Assembly (NCBI GenBank): GCA_946811695.1 | Contig: OX328124.1 | Span: forward strand, 88,105,972-88,169,971 | From: Gonocerus acuteangulatus | Taxonomy: Eukaryota; Arthropoda; Insecta; Hemiptera; Coreidae | Direction of reading: 5' to 3' | DNA: 64,000 bases | Part shown: piece by piece, positions 1 through 10,901 of the stretch | Layout of the letters: each line of letters opens with the position of its first letter | Position numbering within the stretch: the stretch's first letter is position 1 | Translations under genes and position numbers: made by a program | The notes under the pieces: generated by a model | The model's input: only the letters and a program-made list of their open reading frames with translations | What the model was told of the DNA's origin: nothing | Databases searched by the model: none

Positions 1-22
1 TATATATATATATATATATATA
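1..22. repeat. (TA)n microsatellite, cut by window start
   Basis: Uninterrupted TA dinucleotides from the first base of the window. Confidence 0.97.
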
Positions 23-640
23 AAGAGCAATTATTTATTTATAAATAATAGCGTTTGCTATTATATTTTATGCATTTTATATTTTATATTATCGCATCTT
101 GAGTTTTCTTTTAACGTTGGCAATTTATTAATGTCAGCACAAGGTAATTTAAGTTTATTGACCTTAAATTCTAAGAGTTTAAGCGGAAATAATTAGCTTC
201 CAAGATATTCTTTGTCCGCCGAAGTGTCTGAGTTAAAACGTTTATTAATGTTTGTATAAATGAGAGGCGGGCACCTTTTATTTTTTGGAGGAAAACTGTT
301 ACCTGAACCGCGAATAAGATTCTCGCTGTATGTGGAGACGATTCAGATTTTCACAATACTGTTCAGAAGTGGTTTTCGATATTGAGGATAACGCGGCTGT
401 TATTGAACATAATCCTCATATTAATAGCTCATAGGAAAGGATGTGCCTTCTTTGAAATGTTCAGGTCTGCAAACCCGTTCAAAACCGAAAAAAAAAACAA
501 CACTGCAATTATAATTCGATGTCTTTACTGAGTTCATGTTGAACTTAAATGCATGAAACACGCCATGCAAGTACATTCTGCCCTTTTTTTGCCTGTAAAA
601 AATAACCAAATTATACATGTTTAACTATAACTTTTTACAC
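23..640. other. Unrecognised AT-rich spacer
   Basis: No coding signature, recognisable repeat terminus or RNA gene was seen. Open frames here are short and have no recognisable motif. Confidence 0.6.
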
Positions 641-649
641 ATTTAAAAT

Positions 650-863
650 AAAACCGCCGTGAGGGTTAAGGCGTGAGCTCTTAACACTCCGTGCCAAAGG
701 TCGTGGGTTCGATTCCCACTAGGGGTGGTGGCTTTTCTTTCGAAAAAAGAAAAGGCATTACCCCTATCCTGGCTAGAAAAGGGTGGTAACCTATAGATAA
801 CCCGTCCTAAAATTCGTAGTTAATAATAAATGGACGTCAAAATTAAAATTTAAATTTGATATA
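650..863 (+). mobile_element. tRNA-derived SINE, family 1
   Basis: The head is tRNA-like, with a Pol III B box (GGGTTCGATTCCC, 705-717). The body is shared with several other loci in this window: a run around AAAGAAAAGGCAT, then AAAAGGGTGGTAACCTATAG, then ATAACCCGTCCTAAAATT. The copy ends in AT-rich sequence. A possible 9-bp duplication ATTTAAAAT flanks it (641-649 and 864-872). Other copies are at 29600-29720, 30090-30175, 47355-47435, 52838-52998, 54412-54605, 57061-57232 and 58600-58740. Non-coding; mobilised by a LINE in trans. Confidence 0.8.
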
Positions 864-872
864 ATTTAAAAT

Positions 873-1230
873 GACAGTAAATAGAACCGCAAAACCGCAG
901 ACAAGGCCAGTTTGTCCAAAACTTATCGAGTGTAAATGTCCAGAATGGGTTAGAATATGAAGGGAAAGTTCGAATTCCAATCACGTCAAACGAAAACTCC
1001 ATTGCTGTTTAGTGGGCTACAAGCCCAACTTATAATGGAGTATCATGATATGAATGCGTCTGCGCTAACTAGCTTCGAACAATTGGCAGTAGATGAAATA
1101 CTGCGACCATTGACTACTCTCTGCTTACTGTCAGATATAAACCCAAAATCCGAAAACCTGTTAAATTTCTGCCCGATATCTTCAATGATAACGTGATCAG
1201 TGATGATGATTGTGTTTTAAAATTAAAATA
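873..1230. other. Unrecognised spacer
   Basis: Contains a 79-codon open frame from 957 with no recognisable domain, splice context or relative elsewhere in the window, so it is not called as a gene. Confidence 0.5.
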
Positions 1231-1239
1231 GAACAAAAA

Positions 1240-1475
1240 TCCACATGACACTCCCCAGATCAAGACCTACCTGTGTGCTAATTTGGGTCAAAATCGGTCA
1301 AACTGTGTGGATTTTCATAAGAAACAAACAGGTGGTAGACGTTTTTGACCTAGCATACGAGATACCCCGTAGCCTAGCTGTGTGCCAAGTTTGGGAAAAT
1401 TCGGTCAAACGGTGTGCATTTGTACAAGAAACAAACATACAGACAGACAGAAAGACACGTGATTTTTATATGTTT
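1240..1475 (+). repeat. Dispersed ~110-bp tandem repeat, two units
   Basis: Two diverged units each carry a core like GGTCAAAATCGGTCAAAC, followed after about 20 bases by GAAACAAACA; the second ends in CATACAGACAGACAG. The same unit occurs three times at 6600-6980, inside the 1270-bp Harbinger-type element. Related sequences are common in arthropod transposon tails (family knowledge). Short open frames across it are incidental. Confidence 0.8.
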
Positions 1476-1960
1476 ATAGATTATATTAAATTTTGTCAGA
1501 TTTCTATTCAATGATTTTTCATAAAAATATACACCTAACATTATGATATTATTTACCTTTGAATGTTTGTGTTATTATTGTGCGCTCTGGAGTAATAAGA
1601 TGATTATATTTAACCGTTTTTTTAAGGCATTAACTTAATTAAGCTTAGAACCCCATGGACAGTGCACTAATCATTCACTGTGACTACATTAGTATTTAAG
1701 ATTAGTGAAGCGGCCATTGTCTATTTACCAGAAAGAAAGAACACTTTATTAAAATAATTAATTAAAGTGACGCTGCCCGAATTAATGGGGTTGCTATGCG
1801 ACACAGCTATACAATCAGCCCCGAGACAATTGTTTACATGAAGATCTCCAGGTTTAAAGCAAAGTCTGGGATGCATCGAGGATTCAGAAATTGTAGTCAT
1901 GATATCTTAGTGAATGCGCTGCATGGTGAATGGTGCAATATTATGCTTCTTCATTTTGTT
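1476..1960. other. Unrecognised AT-rich spacer
   Basis: No coding or repeat signature recognised. Confidence 0.5.
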
Positions 1961-1965
1961 CGTTA

Positions 1966-2594
1966 TTAACCGTAGATATGTACATTAATTATCCCAAGGG
2001 AGTCAACTAATATTTGTTCGGCTAAGAACGGGAGGCTATTAATATCGAGGCCGAGTTCTTGCAAGAATATGCTCGTATCCTTTGGTATGGTTCCTCGAGC
2101 TCCGAACCATAACTCTTTCACTTGGAATTTTCTTTTGCCGAATTGTTCTTGGAACTTTTCCGAGAAGAATGTCTCATAAATCGATCTTTTTTCGCGATCG
2201 ACTGCGTTTGCTTGGTCGCTGTTATTTGTTTCGTACCTCACAGTGGGGTCGATGATATAAGCGAGCTCACTATTTTCTTTAAATGCAACGATATCGGCAT
2301 ATCTGGAGGATCCTAAATCGTCAATACAATAGACCGCTTCGAAGCATCGATAGTTTTTTTCTCGAGAAGTTCTATTAATTTGTGCTTGACGTTATGGTGG
2401 CGGCGAGTTATGAGAAGCATGTTATGCGGACATTTTCCCAGGACATGTGCTGGTGTTTCGGGCTTTTCACCACATTTGCGGCAAAGGGGTCCAACATCAC
2501 TTCTCATCGCTCCACTTGCGCCCGGTACGCCTCGAAGGGGTGCATAGTTTGTATTTAGTTTAAGGGCGTTTACCCATTCTGTACCTGATAGCAC
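1966..2594 (-). pseudogene. LINE 3' coding end: CCHC motif and restriction-like endonuclease (RLE), frameshifted
   Basis: This is the C-terminal part of a site-specific-type non-LTR retrotransposon ORF (the R2/R4/NeSL/HERO group, in which an RLE follows the RT). Reading the minus strand, 2594-2340 encodes a post-RT CCHC-type motif: C..CGEKPETPAHVLGKCPH, then RHH and VKHKLIELL. The frame shifts near 2340. The next frame carries the RLE core YADIVAFKENSELAYIID followed by PTVRYE, then ELWFGARGTIPK, and ends at HIYG with a stop at 1966. The usual PD of the RLE motif is AD here. A second copy lies at 7738-8310. RT and N-terminal zinc fingers are absent, so the copy is 5' truncated and dead. The exact clade cannot be fixed without a search. 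Confidence 0.82.
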
Positions 2595-2599
2595 GATAT

Positions 2600-3510
2600 T
2601 AAAAGAAAAAGTAATAAAACGTGGGAGAGTAAGTTGACGTATTTAGTTTATGAAGGAAGTCAAGAAAAATATTAAAAAAAAAGATGGTACTTATTTTTTA
2701 TGATTTCTTGGATCATTACAAAAAATAGCTCTTTGAAACTTCCACGTATTTAAAAGGCAATGAAAAAATACGAATGATATTATTAACTATTTTTAAGGAT
2801 TAAGCATTCCACAACAGTAACCGTTAAAAGTTCATCTGCTTTGCTAACGACAACTGCAAGAGATATTCTGAAGTTATGAGACCTCATCTCCTTCAACGAT
2901 GGCGCAAAATAGTCCTCTTGTGAAATAAGAAAGTAAGAGAGGATATTTCTCGGCATCAAACTTAACTCTAGAAATTCTCCAAGGAATGACAATTAATTTC
3001 TCAATCCAAAGTTCTCTTTTTGCACATTTTCAAGAAATGCAGCTTTTGAGTCAATGCCCTTTACAGTGATGCCGCTTATTGCGACATTGTGTTTTTAATT
3101 GGTGTGAAATGAATTTCAAGTGTCATTTTTTGATCGCTTATATTGATGAAGGTTACGTGTGCATGAAAGAGGGAATGTCCCGTGTGGATTTCTTTGGAAA
3201 AATTACCATTTCATTAAAAATTAGTATTTATATTAATTTATAACTTTAAGCTTAAAAATCCCTATTCAATTATTATCCTAAAACTTTTTACTGTTGATGA
3301 TGAAACATTTTTCAGTTTTAATCATTTCTGTTTGGTCTGTTGATTCATTAATGTCATGTTCTTTTTCTCTTTTTTTTTTTTTCTTTTTTTTAATATATTA
3401 TACTGTATTACTAAAATTTATTTGTGATGTTAAGTATGAGTTTAAATAGTATAAATTTTGCATTAAAACCCAAACCAACACGTTACTCTCTGCAGGATGT
3501 CTAGCTACTT
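2600..3510. other. Unrecognised AT-rich spacer
   Basis: Contains a T-rich tract at 3369-3390. No gene or known repeat recognised. Confidence 0.5.
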
Positions 3511-3516
3511 TGATAT

Positions 3517-3700
3517 CATGAGCGTAAACAAGGGAGGGCCTGAAGTGCCCTCCCCCCCCCCCCGAAATTTTGATTTAATCGTAAAAAAAAATGTTATAAA
3601 AACCTCAAAAATAAATTAAATAAGGTCATTTAATAGCGGTGTAATAGCATAGTTGATGGCTAACTATTCAAAGTTCTAGGTTGTTAGTTCTAGTTTTTTT
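3517..3700 (+). mobile_element. Diverged partial copy of the 9-bp-TSD MITE family
   Basis: Starts with CATGAGCGTA, resembling the family terminus CATGGGCGTATATA. A GC-rich stretch follows (GGAGGGCC...CCTCCCCC), then CGAAATTTTGAT and AAAAATAAATTAAATAAG, which match the full copies at 16309-16557, 19197-19460 and 42158-42437. The right terminus is not recognisable. Confidence 0.7.
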
Positions 3701-3790
3701 TTTCATTTCAAATTATTGACCGTTTATCCTGTTGATTGGTTAACACTAAAGTCTTGTTCATTCACGGAAACAAGATAAAAAGTCAAACAT

Positions 3791-4044
3791 ATCGTCGATA
3801 CAAAAGCAAACTAACGAATATGCAAATCACCACTTTTCAGAGTGGAAAAGTATTTATTCATAACTTTTTTTTGGACAGTCAAATATTCGGCAGATTTGAC
3901 CTTTTGATAGTGGAATACTATCCCTTTAATAGAGTGAAGTCAGATTGATGAATTTGCCGTAAATAAGTCCAGCAGAAATTATTAAAGATGGACAATGAAA
4001 GATGTATTTTTTCATATTCGTTAGTTTGCATTTGTATCGTCGAT
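3791..4044 (+). mobile_element. 254-bp TIR element (MITE), copy 1
   Basis: Bounded by inverted repeats ATCGTCGATACAAAAGCAAA (left) and its near complement at 4024-4044 (TTTGCATTTGTATCGTCGAT). Another copy, also exactly 254 bp, is at 10902-11155 in the opposite orientation, and a partial end lies near 50819. No transposase is encoded. The flanks AACAT and ATTAT are only a partial match as a duplication; copy 2 has a clean ATTAT pair. Confidence 0.82.
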
Positions 4045-4144
4045 ATTATCATCCTAATTAATTTATATTGAGTAACGAGTTAATAATAAAAGATCAACAA
4101 TAAACTTAATTTCAATACCCTTCATATCATAGAGTCAATAATCT

Positions 4145-4148
<4 letters not shown>

Positions 4149-4206
<58 letters not shown>
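4149..4206. repeat. (TA)n microsatellite
   Basis: About 29 TA units. Confidence 0.97.
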
Positions 4207-4209
<3 letters not shown>

Positions 4210-5155
4210 AATAAAGTTTATTTGTCGTTCATATAATAAATTAAAAACATTAAGAAAGAACGAAAGATGAAAATTTTATCTGCTCTGGCTATAGTGATGT
4301 CCGCTTATAAAGATATAAGTGTACGTACATGTACGTGTGAGGTATATATGTCGAAATACCAGTGTTTTCATGGCTTATGAACGGTCAATTTTTTTTTGTC
4401 AGCACTTCCAGATGAAAAGCTAACAACAAAAACTTATATTCTTTTTGACGAGGAGCGATAGGTCGAAGAATATTCTTGGAATGGAACATGTATCTCGCTG
4501 ATATGAGTACATATTTGAAGGCATCAATCCACCCGAATGAAATGGAAGGCTGGAAGAGACGACTGTTTGTGAAGCCATCACGACTTCGTGTGCTCCACGG
4601 CTGATTGCTTCAATCCAAACACTTCTCTTTCTTACATACTACTTGCCTGTATGACAAACGGGATTCATGCTATGGAAATTGAACAATATTTTTTACTTAA
4701 ACTTTAGTTTTAAGCTAATAATAAAAAGACCTACATGCAGGAACGTTGTTATCCCTAATGGCATACTTGGAACTGCAGTAGTGCTTATCAACCATTCGGA
4801 AATAGGGGCAATTTACAGGCTAAAGATGGAAGGACTCGAAATAAGGAATTGAGAACATACAAGATGAAGACGAAAGAAGGAGATAGTGATGGAAGAGAAG
4901 GAATAGTTAGAATTGAAAATATAGTCGACAGTATATGTTTTTTTTTATTTTATTTTGTTTAACGATGCACCACTTTGGGGTGAATTGCATCGAGTAACTT
5001 TGTAGCCGTATGCTGTTCATAGATATGTTATTATCCTACGCCAGTTAAGTAGAATTTATTAGTATTTACATAGATAAATAATAATGAAAAAGAAACAAAA
5101 TATATAATAAATAGAAAAAAAAATAAATAAATAAAAAACACAACAATTGAAATGT
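4207..5155. other. Unrecognised spacer
   Basis: AT-rich with short A-rich tracts near 5085-5130. No coding motif recognised, although it lies next to the 3' end of the LINE on the minus strand and its left part may include that element's 3' UTR. Confidence 0.45.
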
Positions 5156-5160
5156 TAGAT

Positions 5161-6314
5161 TAAACGTAAAATTATTTCGTTCTTAAATAAAAGAATTAAC
5201 AGATTTTTATATTTTGTCGTACAGGTTCATGTTTTTTATATGTGTAAGTAAGTCATCAATATGGTGGCTGCTGTCAGTAAGTGGGGCAGTAATGTCCCGA
5301 GGTATTTCCAAGTTCATTGTAAGAAGGCAGTCGATTAATATATGTTTAACTGTTAGTTCTGTATTGCAAATCCGACATGTTGGTCTTTCAGTATTAGTCA
5401 TTAAGTATTCGTGAGTAATGCGTGTGTGACCTATTACTAGAACTGTTTCTTCCCTTCGGGAATTTCTGTAAGCGGAAGCCAGTCAGTATGTATGTGTTTG
5501 ATTTGTCTCAATTTGTTTTCAGTCATATTATTCCAATCATGTTGCCACTTCTGGTGTATGGTATTACGATTAATTGTTGATATGTCTTTGTAGTACAGTT
5601 CATAAGGTGTCTTTCTGAGTCGCAAGTTTGGCATGCAAGTCAGTAGTCGTGCTCAGTCCAAGGTTTTCATGTCCTGGCAGCCACCATAAAGATATGTGTT
5701 TTCCTAGTGAGTGTAAGTAATGAATGTGTTTTTTTAAATTTCAGTACAAGTAGGGTGTAACGTCTACATGTTTTGTAGTGACAGAAGTGAACTCAGAGAG
5801 TCTGTGAAAATGATTAAGTGTGAATGTTGAGTTGATGGTATATTCTTTAGTGCAAGGAGTATGGCATCTAATTTCGTTTCATATATGCTGCAACTTGGAG
5901 GTAATTTTTGAGAAAAAGAATTGCCATCTACAATCGCTGCAGCTCCTACACCATTTTCTGTTTTCGATCCATCAGTGTAAATTTTGAGACAGTGTTCGTG
6001 TTTTGTTACAATTTCGTTGAAATATCGATCATAAAAAAGAGTTGATGATGATTCCGTCTTTTTGTGTGTTGTGAATGTTAGGTTAATGTCAAAGTTCGTT
6101 ACTGCCCAAGGTGGTATCGATATGAGTCTGTTAGGTTTACTGTCCAAGTGTAAAAATCCGAATAGCTCTTTTATTTAATTGAATCTAACAGAAAAAGGTC
6201 GGGGGCGATTTCTCCTTTGTTCATACAAATATGCATTAGTTGCGTCTTTTGTATTTGCAGCACATGATAGCGTTAGCATTTTATAAAAATAACTTGCTGA
6301 CAATATAGCTCTCC
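5161..6314 (-). pseudogene. LINE remnant: RT C-terminus, RNase H and terminal zinc knuckle
   Basis: Read on the minus strand, this starts with the end of a reverse transcriptase (RRAILSASYFYKMLTLSC). An RNase H domain follows with the expected acidic positions: KIYTDGSKTENGVGAAAIVD, then SIYETKLDAILLAL, then IIFTDSLSSL. After frameshifts it shows VIGHTRITHEYLM and a CCHC-like motif C..C...LTVKHILIDC. This order (RT, RNase H, terminal knuckle) is typical of I/R1/LOA-type LINEs. The upstream RT portion continues seamlessly at 7591-7667, on the other side of the 1270-bp insertion at 6318-7587. Several stops and shifts show it is inactive. Confidence 0.87.
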
Positions 6315-6317
6315 TAA
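6315..6317. repeat. Left TAA target-site duplication
   Basis: TAA here and at 7588-7590 flanks the 1270-bp element. Removing the element and one TAA rejoins the LINE reading frame. Confidence 0.85.
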
Positions 6318-7587
6318 GGGTGGGTTTACACTTGCTAGTTATTGCAGGATATTTATATCAGAGAGAAATTGCGTCTATTGAAACCCTATGTAAAATGTAC
6401 CCAAAAAAACATAAATGTGAAATAGAGGCCAAGTTCCTGCCCCCACAAAGAAACACTCCCTTCCTCAAAAATATCCCCTCCTAAAACCCCCCAAAAACGC
6501 CTTAACATTCTACACTCCAAAAAAGGAGTATGAGTTGGTGTATTAATTCAACCAAAATATTTACCAATACAAGAGATGATACAAGAAAGAAATGTCCAAG
6601 TTCATTACTTGGAAGACCTCATAGTTACTTACTAAGAACAGTAAAGACACTTCAACTGACCTTTAAAAACGGTGTGAATTTATATAAGGAACAAACAGAC
6701 AGACAGCTGAAAGACCTTTTTTACCTAGCCTAGTGCATTCCCCGGACCAAGGCCTACCTGTGTGCCAAGTTTGGTCGAAATCGGTCAAATGGTGTGAATT
6801 TGTGTAAGGAACAAACATGCTGACAGACAGCTGATAGACGATTTTGACTAGCATATGATTCTCCCCGTATCAAGACCCATCTGTGTCCCAAGTTTGGTCA
6901 AAATCGGTCAAACGGTACGGATTTGTAAGAGGAACAAACATACAGACAGACAGCTGGTATAAGATTTTTACCGAGCCTATATGCGTCTAATTGTTTCTTA
7001 AAACATCAAATATTGGTTCTTCACCCCACATCATGGGTTTCGGACGGAATGATGGGTTTCCGAAGGAAGTACAAAACTGGCACGCCCCCCCCCCCCCCGA
7101 AAGCGGATTCAAACACAACTTTTCGCGTTTTTTTGATTTTTTCCTTTAATAACGTCTTCATATCTATCTTCATGCAAAATTTCAAGTCTCTAGCATCATG
7201 GGAAGTGCCTAATAATGTTAATGAGTGTGTCCTATAAATCCCGATTTTCGATCGCTTATATCTCAGAAACTATTCGATGTAGAATTATGAAAATTTCCAG
7301 TTTTACTCAAATCTAGTATTATAATACCTGTGTAAAATTTCATAACTTTATCTTTACCTGGTTGAAAGTTATGAGAGGGTAAAAATCGGCTCTAAGACCG
7401 CCTGTAATATACACACAGTATGCTTAGGCCGGAACTTGGCCTGACGCACTACCGTGCGCCTAGATTTCTGCAAGAAATTGCTCATGGTAGAATTTATTGC
7501 CGACATACATTTTACATGGGGTTTCAATAGTCGCAATTTCTCTCTGATATAAATATCCTGCAATAATTAGCAAGGGTAAACCCACCC
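6318..7587. mobile_element. 1270-bp non-autonomous PIF/Harbinger-type element
   Basis: Both ends share inverted repeats of about 85 bp beginning GGGTGGGTTTAC. The left end continues ACTTGCTAGTTATTGCAGG; the right is its near-exact complement. The 3-bp TAA duplication is the PIF/Harbinger pattern (TWA). No transposase is visible. The interior holds three ~117-bp tandem units (6600-6980), a poly-C run (7085-7098) and AT-rich sequence. It sits inside the RT of the minus-strand LINE, so it is younger than that LINE. A related end is at 56671. Confidence 0.87.
6600..6980 (+). repeat. Three ~117-bp tandem units inside the Harbinger-type element
   Basis: Each unit carries a GGTCAAATGGTGTGAATTTG-like core and GGAACAAACA(T)...GACAGACAGCTG. 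They are related to the units at 1240-1475. Confidence 0.83.
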
Positions 7588-7590
7588 TAA

Positions 7591-7665
7591 TGGCCAGTGG
7601 AGGCTCATTTGCTTCAGCATACACACTATTCCTGTTCAGTGTACTGGGTTTGGCAGACGAGTATG

Positions 7666-7667
<2 letters not shown>
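7591..7667 (-). pseudogene. LINE RT fragment, 5' side of the Harbinger insertion
   Basis: On the minus strand this encodes AKPSTLNRNSVYAEANEPPL, typical of the end of a LINE RT just before RNase H. Across one copy of TAA it joins in frame to RRAILSASYFY at 6314 and below. Its upstream side is cut by a (TA)n tract. Confidence 0.82.

Positions 7668-7668
<1 letters not shown>

Positions 7669-7736
<68 letters not shown>
7669..7736. repeat. (TA)n microsatellite
   Basis: About 34 TA units at the junction of two unrelated LINE remnants. Confidence 0.97.
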
Positions 7737-7737
<1 letters not shown>

Positions 7738-7739
<2 letters not shown>

Positions 7740-8310
7740 CGAGACAGTTTGAATGTAAGACAAGCCAGTGACCATAGATGTGATTGGCGATTATTCCGAG
7801 TGTGTCTACTAAAATGGACTCAGCTAATGCTGCCAGCTGGTCTGTGTTTAGTCCTAGTCCTTCAAGTAAGATGACTCTGCTCTTCAGAATGGTCTCTCTT
7901 GATCCGAACCATAGTCCCTTCACAATATACTTTCGTTACCGAAATTCCTCTTGGAACTTCTCTAGGTAGTATGCCGTGCATTTCGTGTCTACGTTCTTCT
8001 TTTCGGCATCTACTTTTTCGTCAATGTTTGATATCATTATCTTCGAAGCGTATTCTGGGGTCGAGGATATACGCCGTTTTTTTTTTTTCGTTTTTATGGA
8101 ACGCTTCGATGTCGGCGTTACCTTGGAGTACCTTCTTCGTCAGCACCATGAACCTCTTCAAAGCATTGAAATTTATTTCCACTGTGGTGGTTTATTATTT
8201 TATGCTTCACGATGTGGTGTCCCCAGTAACGAGGAGTATGCTGTTAGGTCAACTACCAAGCACTTGCGCTGGTGTTTTTCTCCCGATATAACATCCTATG
8301 ACATATTTGA
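7738..8310 (-). pseudogene. Second RLE-type LINE 3' coding end, frameshifted
   Basis: The minus strand repeats the order seen at 1966-2594: KTPAQVLGS and VKHK (degraded post-RT CCHC region, 8200-8310), AYILDPRIRFED (RLE core, about 8030-8080), EKFQEEFR, then GLWFGSRETILKS, LNTDQLAALAESILVDTLG and a terminal HIYG. Several frame changes are needed. It is a separate, more decayed insertion of the same or a sister family, truncated upstream of the CCHC motif. Confidence 0.8.
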
Positions 8311-8594
8311 GAGATTTTAGGACCGAAGATGTACAGAAGACTGCAGCCACCTTCAAGTAAAAATGACTTACTCTATCTCATCAACTTTCGCTCATTTCTT
8401 AAGGAAAGGTCTATTAGATAAACCCAATCATACGAACATATATCTCATTTACTTGAATATTTTCACTGATAAAATCATTACACTGTAGAAATATCCAACC
8501 AATTAAAAACAGATAAAAAAAAGGCTCCGATTTTTCCGAAAGAGATCACTCACATCAAAAGTGACATAAAAATAGTTTTTAAAAGACATTTAGT
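8311..8594. other. Unrecognised spacer
   Basis: No coding or repeat signature recognised. Confidence 0.45.
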
Positions 8595-8604
8595 AAGCAT
8601 TCGA

Positions 8605-8769
8605 GGGGGCTCCCGTGGTCTATTGGCTAGCGCCTTGGATTCATAAGCGGGAGAGGGTGGGTTCGATTCCCACCCGTTGGCAGGAATCCCCCCTCATCCC
8701 ACGGTTCGTTGGGAAAATTCCTCGCTGCACCCTGGATGACGGCGCTAATGGCCTAGATGTTGATGCGCC

Positions 8770-8822
<53 letters not shown>
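8605..8822 (+). mobile_element. tRNA-derived SINE, family 2, with poly(A) tail and TSD
   Basis: The head TCCCGTGGTCTATTGGCTAG is a tRNA-like A-box region resembling tRNA-Glu/Asp, with the B box GGTTCGATTCC at 8660-8670. The body ends GGCGCTAATGGCCTAGATG, TTGATGCGCCGT, then about 50 A residues. A 10-bp duplication AAGCATTCGA flanks it (8595-8604 and 8823-8832), so this is a complete, fairly young insertion. Other copies are at 36184-36305 and 45635-45816. Confidence 0.92.
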
Positions 8823-8832
8823 AAGCATTCGA

Positions 8833-10475
8833 ATGGTTGCCTTTCCCATATGTCGATTATTTTTTTTCACCTTTTGTGAGATATTTAAGCAAAACGTTTT
8901 CAACAACTGGGGGATGTGGCCTAAACTAAGAGCGGGCTCGTGAATACAATGAATAAATAAATAAACAATAATAGTGAGATAGTATTTCGAAAAGTACAAC
9001 AAAATATATACCTACTGCAACCACATAAAGAGACAGGAAAAATCGTTTAAAATATTTTGATTATTCCTTAGGTATGTGGCTTAGGTCTTCAATAAAAGTA
9101 TTCCATATTACATTATTTTTGGGTGGCAAGAGAATGCTTTTAGATTTGCCAAGGGGTTGTATTGAGATTTCTGTCTATTCACTGAAATAACGTTTGATGC
9201 CCCAGTAGGCCTCAGAATGACTTATAATTATTACTAAATTTTATAAAATTATTAAATATTATACAAAGATAGATTAATATGCTAAAGGGAGTTTGGAAAG
9301 AATTGAAACCATTACGTCAAATGTAAAAATAATTCTCAAATAAATCAGACAAGGTTCTCTTCTTTTTTTATGCAATTGTTATTTCCTTCAGAATGAATAT
9401 TTTAGAATATTTAAAAAGTTGTATTAAAATGAAACGGTAGAAGAAAGCAATGCCGAGATTCCTCCTGAACGAGAAAGACTGATAGAGGCCAGGAAGAAGG
9501 GCTGAAGGAATTTACAATATAGGAAGCAAGCCTAGAAATATGAACGTAATTATGGGGCGTCTGAGTTCCCAGGGAGAATATTCAAGGGCAGGACCTCACA
9601 TTCCTAAGGCACGGATTTTATCTACTAACTTTCTTCTTACATTTTAACGGCATCATTTATTATTTGGAAATTACATTTTCATATTCAGAATAATTTATTG
9701 TTGTTTAATTGGTATAATATCTGTAGTTATTGATGAGGTTTTGGACGAAGAACTGCTTTGGTAATTTTCTTAAGAAATGATTCATATAAACTCATGTATA
9801 AGAAGATTTTTGTATTGTTAGCTCGCTTTCTCCTTAGCGTGCCTACGAGGTCCACTCAACGACGAGATCCGTTAGTGCCCCAACAAATATTAGACGTCAT
9901 TCGACTAGACAACAAGATCGCGCGGTCAAATGTTTTTATTGTTTTTCAATTAATTTCAATATTGGTTATTGCATTTCTTATATGACTACACCTGGTAATA
10001 CGATACAATAGAAGAGTTCTGTTATCAAGGTCTCCCAACGTCATCCTAGATTAAGGTCATAAATACGCTCGGATGACATAAAGGGGCGTACACAAGCTCC
10101 CTTCTGCTCCGACTAATGGCTCAAGTCGAAGAGAGATCGGTTAGCCACAGACACTGACGCACTTATTTTTTTTATTTTTTATGGTTGTTATTTTTTTACT
10201 TAATTTTGTTTAGATTGACGCACTTGAATGAACAAAACGCCATTACTAACACTGCTGCACATCTCTGGGCCACTATCTTCTGAGACGCCTTGGTGTAGAG
10301 AGAGAATGAGTGTCGCTGGATAGGAGAACCTCCGGATTTTTATGAGTGGAAAGTTTGGCGTGAAAACGTTAGACTCCGAAACGTTCAAATATATATGCAT
10401 GAACTGAATAAAAGATAGTTGTGAGTACTTCTCTAATAAATCAAGCATATTTAAAGTATTTACTCTATTCGCTGT
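8833..10475. other. Long unrecognised AT-rich stretch
   Basis: No coding domain, RNA gene or matching repeat seen. An open frame at 9758-9985 has a hydrophobic end but no recognisable family. Confidence 0.5.
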
Positions 10476-10479
10476 TTTA

Positions 10480-10640
10480 TTTATTTATTTTATTTTTTTT
10501 TTGGTCTTTAGCGGCATATCAACAACAAGGCTATCAGCACAGCGAGTGGTCGGTCACTCATTCAGGCTTTGGCCACGCTCGACGTTGCTTAACTTCGGTG
10601 ATCAAGGGAAACCGGTGCATTCAACGTGGCTATGGCCTTC
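10480..10640 (-). mobile_element. 5S rRNA-derived SINE, minus strand
   Basis: On the minus strand, CACGTTGAATGCACCGG, GATCACCGAAGTTAAGCAAC and GTGGCCAAAGCCTGAATG match the conserved interior of 5S rRNA, including its internal promoter. They are followed by the tail TTGATATGCCGCTAAAG and A-rich sequence (T-rich on + at 10484-10502). The tail matches that of family-2 SINEs. It abuts a tRNA-Ile-like SINE head at 10641-10810 in the same orientation. Confidence 0.83.
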
Positions 10641-10810
10641 GGCTTTCAATGCTTATATACTGAACACTATGGAGATAGTATGGTCAGTACTACGCTCCGG
10701 CTGCCTGATTTTCCCCTTTGCAGGCACCCATTACAGTAATAAATGGGTGGGACGGCGAGTATTGAGCTCAGGTCCTTGAGAACATTAGTCAAGTGATCTA
10801 CCACTGACTC
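10641..10810 (-). mobile_element. tRNA-Ile-like SINE, family 3, minus strand
   Basis: Reversed, it reads ...GTCAGTGGTAGATCACTTG, ACTAATGTT, GGACCTGAGCTCAATACTC, later GGGGAAAATCAGGCAGCCGG, AGCGTAGTACTGACCA. These match the forward copy at 14537-14882. Its 3' side runs directly into the 5S-derived unit, so it is either a dimeric SINE or one insertion into another. Confidence 0.78.
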
Positions 10811-10896
10811 AATAAAAGCTTATTGACACCATATTTCTATTTAAACTGCATATTTCATGTTCTGATCTAGAATACCATTGAGAGCGTAAAACTAAG

Positions 10897-10901
10897 ATTA
10901 T
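10897..10901. repeat. ATTAT target-site duplication
   Basis: ATTAT here and at 11156-11160 flanks the 254-bp element. Confidence 0.7.

Noticed and set aside
957..1196. 79-codon open frame near the left end
   Set aside because: No motif or supporting context; the length is within chance expectation.
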